Shown here: positions 57,491 to 64,000 of the stretch, piece after piece | Numbering within the stretch: the first letter of the stretch is position 1 | Layout of the letters: each line of letters starts with the position of its first letter | Assembly (NCBI GenBank): GCA_036365455.1 | Contig: JAWQUS010000020.1 | Coordinates: 5,739,001-5,803,000 of the forward strand | Length of the DNA: 64,000 nt | Reading direction: 5' to 3' | Origin: Macrosoma leucophasiata | Taxonomy: Eukaryota; Arthropoda; Insecta; Lepidoptera; Hedylidae | Position numbers and translations under genes: made by a program | Notes under the pieces: generated by a model | The model's database searches: none | Seen by the model: the letters and a program-made list of their open reading frames with translations, nothing else | What the model was told of the DNA's origin: nothing

Positions 57491-57803
57491 ACTAGCTGTA
57501 CCCGCGACTTCAACCGCGTGAGAATTTATGATTGTTCAGTATCTACCCGGACGAAGTCGTGGACAAAGCTAGTATAAAAGTAGCCTAAGTTACTCTTTAT
57601 TACATCAGCTATCTGCCAGTGAAAGTCCCGTCAAAATCGGTCCAGCCGTTCCCGAGATTAGCGGGAACAAGCAGACAGACAGACAAAAATTGTAAAAAAT
57701 GTTGTTTTGGTATATGTACCGTGTATATATACATGTGCATTTAGTAAAAAGCGGTTATTTTAATATTACAAACAGACACTCCAATTTTATTTATTTGTAC
57801 AGA
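57491..57803 (-). mobile_element. Helitron-like element (type 1), inverted
   Basis: Minus strand: TCTGTACAAATAAATAAAAT after an A at 57804, ending CGCGGGTACAGCTAGT at 57491. Confidence 0.82.
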
Positions 57804-58130
57804 TTAGAATATTAAAATACCTAACTGAAGTAATGTAAGTACAGAACTTTAGTCAATAGCAGCTTGTAACGTTTGTCCATGTTATTTAGATTTGCCTTAA
57901 CTGTGACGTGCGTGATTGACGTAACAAAGACACGGTGATAAATCACCGTGACTTTTTAGGAGCTGTTACAGCGGTCACAGCGGTCACAGCGATTCCAAAG
58001 TAACGTATTTGCCCACGTCTAACGCGAACCAGTGTTGTTGCAATAGTAATAGTCTATCGATAGTATTGTGAACTATCGTGACCTCGAAAAAATAGTCGAT
58101 AGCGTGATAGTACTATCGAAAAAATATCGC

Positions 58131-58277
58131 CATGCTGCAATACTGTCGATACTATCGATAGTTTCGATAGTATCGATACTAGCTAGTAACGATACTAGCT
58201 TCGATAGTATCGATAGTTTCGATAGTATCGATACTATCGAAACTATCGATAGTTTCGATACTATCGATACTATCGAT
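58131..58277. repeat. CGATA/TATCGATA palindromic array
   Basis: Dense repeats of ATCGATAGTTTCGATAGT and ATCGATACTATCGA. TATCGATA equals the DNA replication-related element (DRE) bound by DREF in Drosophila, and CGATA is the core bound by BEAF-32. The array is self-complementary and could form cruciforms. Confidence 0.85.
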
Positions 58278-59222
58278 AAAATTTGCGATGTTTATGGACC
58301 TAGTGCAGTGTCTGTGAGAGTAGCACAAATTTGGTTTAAGTGTTTTCAATCCGGAAATTTTGATGTCAAAGATGCACCTCGCTCTGGTCGCCCTATTACG
58401 GATTAAATGGATGCCATTTTTGAAAAAGTGGAGCAAGATCGACTTATCAGTAGTTACGACGTAGCTGAAGAACTGAGAATTGATCACAAAACAGTTTTGG
58501 CGCATTTGAAAAAAGCTGGGTACAAAAAAAAGCTCGATATTTGGGTACCTCACGAGCTCACTGAAAGAAACCTAATGAATCGTGTATTCATTTGTGATTC
58601 TTTATTACGACGTAATGAAACCGAATCATTTTTGAAGAAGCTGATAACTGGTGATGAAAAGTGGATCACGTACGACAAGAACGTGCGAAAAAGGTCGTGG
58701 TCAAAGGCCGGTCAGGTTTCACAGACTGTGGCGAAACCCGGGTTAACTCACAATAAGGTGATGTTGGGTGTGTGGTGGGATTGGAAGGGCATTATTCATT
58801 ATGAGCTATTACCACCAGGCAGGACTATCGATTCTGAACTCTACTGCGAACAACTGATGAGATTAAAGCAAGAAGTTGAGAGAAAGCGGCCGGAATTGAT
58901 CAACAGAAGGGGTGTGGTGTTTCATCATGATAACGCTAGATCTCACACATCTATAGCCACTCAGCAAAAATTAAGAGAGTTTGGCTGGGAGGTGTTAATG
59001 CATCCGCCGTATAGTCCTGACCTTGCACCTTCAGATTTCCACCTGTTTCGGTCTCTTCAGAATTCTTTATGCAATGTTAGGTTAACATCACGAGAGGACT
59101 GCCAAATCAACTTGTCGCGGTATTTTGATGAGAAGTCCCAAAATTTTTATAGCAATGGGATCATGTCCCTACCTACAAGATGGCAAAAGGTTATCGAACA
59201 AAATGGTACATACATACTTTAG
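58278..59222 (+). pseudogene. mariner transposase, 5'-truncated, one nonsense codon
   Basis: The frame starts abruptly at KICDVYGPSAV, where the CGATA array joins it; about 29 N-terminal residues and the 5' terminal repeat seen in the copy at 40977-42262 are missing. TAA at 58404-58406 interrupts the frame after SGRPITD (the other copy has AAA). From 58407 it is open to TAG at 59220-59222. It keeps WVPHELTERN, TGDEKW, HHDNARSHTS and SPDLAPSDFHLF, so the DD34D catalytic set is complete. The 3' terminal repeat follows and ends near 59302 (TTTTTCTCCAACCTAATA). This copy shows the intact reading for both places where the other copy is frameshifted. Confidence 0.88.
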
Positions 59223-59302
59223 TTAAATTTAAATAAACTGTATTCAATTTTTTTTTGAATTATCTTAAAAAATGCAAAGAAACTTTTTCTCCAACCTAAT
59301 AT

Positions 59303-60055
59303 ATCATTTTCAATCAAACTAAATAAACTATGCCCGGGTAGGTATATAGTTTCTAAGGGTATATAATTTTCTCGTTGCTTGAGAGGCTAGCCCGGGCGTG
59401 AAGTTACAAGTTGTCTTTCATCCATTGATTATAGTAGATAATGAATCTATAATTTCATCCACGAAATTTTAGAGCAATAATTTTAAGTACGACACAAAAA
59501 TTACGATTCAAACACTTGTTCACGTGAAATCTTTGGTCACTTCCTGGATGCCATAAGCTAGCACAACCTCCAACTATGCAATTATTTACCATTGCTACAA
59601 ACTTTAACGAATTACAATCGAAAACACAACGAAAACATAATAACTAAATAATGAACATCCGCCATATTAGACCGATCTGGTTTTGACATTACTGATAAGC
59701 AGATTCAATGTTGCCGTGCTATGTATTTCCGTACAGTCCATAGAAATCGGTGTATAATTTCAACTGATACACTAACTCAAAATAGTCAATGTGAGATATA
59801 TTATTAACAATTCTTAAAACACTTAATTGAATACATTTAATAAGTTGTAAATAAATTATGCAGTAATGTTTATCATGTAATTCTGTAACTGTGGTGTTTC
59901 TTTCACAAAGTTTCGTAGGAGATATAAATAAAAAGATAGCAATACCACAGATCACACTAAAAAGAGAGGTCGGCCTCCCAAGAGGAGGATAGAGATATGT
60001 AGGTATTTGACTCAAACTTTTGTTTGGAGTTTTGACTCCATTTTTACCTTCAAGC
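59303..60055. other. Unassigned interior of the hAT-type element
   Basis: AT-rich. A minus frame at 59719-60015 has no recognisable domain. Confidence 0.4.
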
Positions 60056-60280
60056 TTCTTGGTATCGATAGTATTGCAGCATGGCGATATTTTCGATAGT
60101 ACTATCGCGCTATCGACTAATTTTCGAGGTCAACTATCGATAGCGCAACTATCGATAGTTTAGCAACACTGACGCGAACAATAAATCGATTAACATGATG
60201 ATCGGCCACAATCGATTACATTTTTAATCCAAATTCCAAACGAATATTTATTAAATCATTGTACCTATGTATTATATATA

Positions 60281-60880
60281 TGTCGGAGTGGAACCTGAAT
60301 GTGACTGCTGGCGCCATCTGGTTTGTCGGAGACGTAACCTAATTATGACTAGGGTAGATTGTTCAATAGAGAATTCTAGGTGGCGCCACGGTCGGCGTAG
60401 GTTCTTGAAATTGTTATCTTAGAGGGGATAGTTGCTAGCCGATATCGGGTTTATAAAGGCTAGAAAATAGTTCATGACGGTCAGTCATAGAGTAACAGTC
60501 AGTCAGTCACAGTCACACAGTTGAATCAAATTATTATAGCGCAGTTATGCTGCCAGTTAGAACAGTGAACGTCAGTGATATTAAAGTGATATAAAGCGGG
60601 TAGTCCTGAACTTGTGATAGTAGTACTCGTAGTATCGTATCCTGATAAATATGGTTGCCCGGTCCGAAGGGTTTCTTGCCCGTTCTTCCCTGCCGGAAGT
60701 AATCGAATGGGCGGATCTTTGGCAATATACGACTTTATTCTGCCAACCTGTGCTTTATTTCATCATCCGCTCGAGTACCCACCTACAGATGCCCACAAAC
60801 ACGAGTAACATGTCGGCTTATGGAAAGACACGCCCACAATACTACCCACATGTCCGGACTGGAGGCCCTCCTGCCGATAT
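60281..60880 (+). repeat. Possible solo LTR
   Basis: Starts TGTCGGAGTGG within a TATATA run and ends near CCTCCTGCCGA before another TATATA run, so an AT-type target duplication is possible. It contains a good RNA polymerase II core promoter but no coding frame. The right end does not show the canonical CA, and no second LTR or internal region is present. Confidence 0.42.
60452..60486 (+). promoter_or_regulatory. TATA box and initiator
   Basis: TATAAAGG at 60452-60459 is followed 31 bp later by TCAGTC (60481-60486), the arthropod initiator. Spacing is ideal. Supports the LTR reading of this segment. Confidence 0.6.
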
Positions 60881-60933
60881 ATATATACTTAATAATATTA
60901 TATAGTGTTACATAGTTTTACACCTAAATATCG

Positions 60934-61037
60934 ACGTACATGTATGAAGAGAATGATGAATGTAGAAGAAGCACGGAAGGCATGTTTGGATCGCGATATT
61001 CGGCGCTGCACGCTCTGCCTACTCGTAAGGGACTCAT
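60934..61037 (+). pseudogene. LINE C-terminal fragment
   Basis: Reads TCMKRMMNVEEARKACLDRD, the same LINE end as 34704-34925. It is interrupted by the small MITE at 61038 and continues as TGTGAAGGTACATG after it. Confidence 0.65.
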
Positions 61038-61173
61038 GGTGAGATTCACAGACCGCACTACGACTTTACTTTGAGCAAAGTATGCTTAGAACTGTCAGTA
61101 CAGTATGGGATTTGACAGTTCGAAGCGTACTTTGCTTCAAAGTAAAGTCGTAGTGCCGTCTGTGAATCTCGCC
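61038..61173. mobile_element. Palindromic MITE, 136 bp
   Basis: GGTGAGATTCACAGACCGCA to AGAACTGTCA is complementary to the right half, with few mismatches over about 58 bp and a 15-base loop (61098-61112). It sits inside a LINE fragment, which proves insertion. Confidence 0.8.
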
Positions 61174-61229
61174 CTTAGTGTGAAGGTACATGTCATACAC
61201 AGATATAAAAGACGCTCTGCGTCTTTGTC

Positions 61230-61523
61230 TTTTTTTTTTTTTTTATGTATTAAAAGTGGCAAACAAGCATGCAGTTCACATTGATGTTAAGTGATGACTG
61301 TAGCCTATAGACACCCACACAATGACCAGAGGTCAAAATGCAGATGCGCTGCCACTCCTGAGGCATTAGGTGATATGCCTCTGTGCCTGAAATTACAGGG
61401 CCGTACATTACCACCTGACCGGAACACGATAGTGCTGAACACTACCATTTAGCGGCAAGTATATTAGGTAATGCGGTGGTGCCTACGCCCGCGAGCTCCG
61501 TCACTGGAACTCTACCACCAGTA
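61230..61523 (-). repeat. Dispersed repeat family A, full-length copy
   Basis: Long T run at the left (its A tail) to CTCTACCACCAGTAA at the right. Confidence 0.88.
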
Positions 61524-62470
61524 ATGTCTGTTACGCTTTTACCAAGCTGCAAGCCGTTAGTGATCAAATTACGATTTGGATCGTGACAATGATTTTCATC
61601 CGGCAGATAATTTTCTCAGTTTCTTGGTAAGTAGCTAACGGAAAAATCATAATGCGATCTTAGTCTATATGAAGGAAGACTTTAGACCCTTGGACTGGAC
61701 GGACTTATAAAATTGTACTTGTAAGAGAGGAATTGAGACATTCCACTGATATACTAACATGAGATTTTATTTTTCTTGATTATCTATTTGCATTACTTGT
61801 AAATAACTGACATAACATATATTGTAATTCACCTTGTTTAAAATAGTAATTAATTGCGTAACAAGATATTTTAAGCGATTCTTGTAATCCCAAACGATTA
61901 ACAAACATACTTTTTAATTTGATTGCATTTATAAAATCGTTGACAAAAATTAAGGTATACTTACAATACATTTTAAGTACATTCAAAAATACAGTCCGAA
62001 AACTCTTAGTACTTACAAAACCAATCCAGTACAGCCCAATATTAAACGACGCGACGCTATTGAAAAAGCTAATGAAGTATTTTTTTTTAAGTTTATTGGC
62101 TCAATCACTGATCGTCCTTTAATTGATGACTTTGCATTATAGGTATTTAACGAAGAATCGATTTTGAATAGAGAATCGGCACATCGCTATTGCAATGCAA
62201 AGTTGCAAAGCCGCATTCTACTTCCGGTGTCAGTAATGTCATTTTACTTAATTTACTTTCACGAGTTTCACGAACTCTGAATCTGAACAAATAAATCTAA
62301 ATGAAATTAATCCATTCTTAATTTTAAAATATTGTAGACATTATATACTATTTAGTACATAGAGTTGAGTAGTTTGACATTACACCTGGCGACTGCCCCT
62401 GTATTACTAATAGTTTTTGAGATTTTCGCAAATGTAACCTTTTTTTAATGAGAGTATCGGTGTAAAAATA
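61524..62470. other. No gene supported
   Basis: AT-rich; the frames at 61780-61986 and 61919-62122 overlap on opposite strands and lack recognisable content. Confidence 0.4.
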
Positions 62471-62690
62471 AAAAAAGGCATGCTCCAACATGGCTCCAAA
62501 GGTTCGGGCACATAGAAAGAATGTCGAAGGTTCGGGGATATATAGAAAGAATGTCGAAGGTTCGGGCATATAGAAAGAAAGTCGAATGACGTAGTATTTG
62601 TATACTCTTTGGAGTGAATGACTAAACAGACATGCAATGCGAATGTGGATGGCTGCAGAGGCCCAGGAAGACCAAGACTGACCTATCATA
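62471..62690 (+). pseudogene. LINE C-terminal fragment with internal triplication
   Basis: Shows RFGHIERKSNDVVF and NVDGCRGPGRPRLTYH in one frame. A unit of about 31 bp around AGGTTCGGGxATATAGAAAG occurs three times at 62500-62583, two copies broken by a stop. Confidence 0.68.
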
Positions 62691-63428
62691 ACTCATTAGG
62701 TAAAATATACTTAGGTACTTGGAGAAACGGAACACTACACCATTTGTTTTAACCTCAGCTGCTCTCAATGTCGTGATAAAAAAAACAAAAATAAATAAAC
62801 GTACGGTACGTGTAACATGTTTCTGATAGCTTTTATCTCCTCCGAAGGGTTTTCGCCTGTCGTGGCGGCTTAGTAAGCGAGGTTGCTTTACACCGGCGAA
62901 GCGAAGAGGAACCCACCTATGGAGCGGCGTTTGACGTGAGTCTGGCCACCAATCGCTGCTGTGTGGAGACGGCTGGGGATGCGGTGTGCGGGTACGTCGT
63001 CATAGACCTGAGTCGATCACTCCTTCGTCGGGATTCGGGTCGATCGCGACTCATTGACAAGGTGATCGAGTCTAAATGACTCGATCGTTTGGGTCATTTG
63101 GGTTGCGACTCGATTTCGCTCAAACGTATACTGTAGCTCATGATTCTCGTGATTCGAGACCCATCTGATAAGGATACAAGACTCGAGACCGCGATCCACA
63201 CATTATGTCGCTGGCTATTTTTCATTTGAATACAATTACATATTTAACTTTAATTTCATTCTGAAACCTTATAGGTAAATAGGATTAATTTATAGGAAAA
63301 AAAATCGGCATTCAGGAACTGCACCGGCAAAGCTATTGCATAGAATGCAATGCGATTATATAGAATAAACAACCTATACAATTTGACGATTTATAAAAAC
63401 GAATATACAAAAAAAATGTGTTTAGATT
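62691..63428. other. No gene; GC-richer patch
   Basis: 62820-63010 is GC-richer. 63010-63190 is rich in GACTCGATC and TCGAGAC palindromic words. No gene or known repeat is recognised. Confidence 0.35.
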
Positions 63429-63480
63429 ACTTGCTGGGATTTGAACCCGAGCCTACCGGTCACACTATTATGCCATTTGT
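63429..63480 (-). repeat. tRNA-like fragment, possible SINE head
   Basis: The minus strand has the B-box-like GGGTTCAAATCCCAGC preceded by GTGTGACCGGTAGGCTC. It is too short and unpaired for a tRNA gene. Confidence 0.35.
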
Positions 63481-63500
63481 CTGTTTCTTGACACAACGAA

Positions 63501-63503
63501 TAT

Positions 63504-63562
<59 letters not shown>
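63501..63562. repeat. (AT)n microsatellite
   Basis: AT repeat of about 60 bp with one G interruption at about 63517. Confidence 0.92.
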
Positions 63563-63564
<2 letters not shown>

Positions 63565-64000
63565 TGTTTCAATTTTTTATCCGACTCCAAAAAAAGGAGG
63601 TGGTTCTCAATTCGCCCAGATACTTTTTTTTACAGTTTATTTTTATTTCTATGTATGCAAGATTCTAGTTCATGTAAGTATTCTGCTCGCAATACATAGG
63701 TACCTACATGGTAAGCAGAGTGGGAGGTAATAGGTTTTATTTTCTTTACGGAGTTATACAAGCATCCCGAGCAATCAAAATAATTATGTTTATGAAATGA
63801 ACATAATTATGTTGGTTGAAATGCTGTAATATTCATGCAATTTAGATCAATCTAGCTAAAAATTTAAAATCCTAATCCACATTGTAACTATTGTTAACTA
63901 TAATATAATAAAAGTGTTTTTATGCATGTGTCTTAAGGCCAAATGCTTCACGTGGTAGGTAACTTAGAGAATGTGGAATCAACCAAACACAACATTCCAA
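63563..64000. other. No gene supported
   Basis: CCGACTCCAAAAAAAGGAGG at 63582-63601 looks like a dispersed-repeat fragment. Nothing else is recognised. Confidence 0.4.

Larger units (their letters stand above)
58030..60171. mobile_element. hAT-type element with CGATA-rich ends and mariner passenger
   Basis: Begins CAGTGTTGTTGCAATAG and ends TTTAGCAACACTG. The inverted similarity continues for about 120 bp on each side (shared ATATCGCCATGCTGCAATAC in opposite orientation). ACGCGAAC flanks it exactly at 58022-58029 and 60172-60179, an 8-bp target duplication. It encodes no hAT transposase; the interior holds a CGATA array, a 5'-truncated mariner, and about 750 bp of unassigned sequence (59303-60055). 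Because the duplication encloses everything, the mariner either moved with this element or inserted later. Confidence 0.88.

Noticed and set aside
58068..58277. N-terminal extension of the second mariner transposase
   Set aside because: The frame starts with GTG and is only the translation of the CGATA array; no ATG or promoter supports it.
63429..63480. tRNA gene
   Set aside because: Only a B box and part of a T-arm are present.

Overview
The window is AT-rich eukaryotic DNA, most likely from a moth or butterfly (Lepidoptera). I infer this from the kinds of mobile element, not from a marker gene: Helitron-like elements ending in CTAGT behind a GACGAAGTCGCGGG hairpin, a mariner whose ends begin TAGGTTGGGGAAAAAGT, tRNA-derived SINEs, and a Myb/SANT-like (zeste-type) gene with introns. 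Almost all of it is transposable-element sequence, much of it nested. I could support only three host-type genes: a tRNA-His gene, a six-exon Myb/SANT-like gene on the minus strand, and one uninterrupted reading frame of unknown function.

Layout. 1-7.9 kb: a nearly complete Ty3/gypsy-group LTR retrotransposon on the plus strand, with gag and pol open, a -1 frameshift site, and two nearly identical LTRs; the 5' LTR is cut by the window edge. 8.2-11.4 kb: a minus-strand LTR remnant with a tRNA-Lys primer site, SINEs and a MITE. 13.5-20.7 kb: a 33-bp inverted repeat encloses a 2-kb foldback structure and a non-LTR retrotransposon inactivated by two in-frame stops. 22-31.4 kb: Helitron-like elements, including a relic of a Helitron helicase and a SINE with an 11-bp target duplication. 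31.4-38.1 kb: a duplicated 345-bp segment, a perfect 24-bp palindrome, LINE ends, and a second foldback element carrying a hAT MITE with a clean 8-bp target duplication. 39.6-42.3 kb: the unknown gene, a MITE and a twice-frameshifted mariner. 42.7-49 kb: repeats, LINE ends and tRNA-His. 49.2-55.8 kb: the Myb/SANT-like gene, whose downstream flank is a tandem array and whose introns hold MITEs, a long hairpin and a broken duplicate exon. 56.9-60.2 kb: paired inverted Helitron-like elements, then a hAT-type element (8-bp target duplication ACGCGAAC) with CGATA-rich ends and a 5'-truncated mariner inside. 60.3-64 kb: a possible solo LTR with a good core promoter, LINE ends and a small palindromic MITE.

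How the parts relate. The window reads as repeated insertion into insertion. Non-autonomous Helitron-like elements, SINEs and MITEs depend on enzymes encoded by partners; here the partner relics are the helicase fragment at 24.4-25.0 kb, LINE C-terminal fragments and mariner transposases. The gypsy element is the only one whose protein genes are both open, so it is the best candidate for recent activity. No CRISPR array, operon or other prokaryotic system is present.
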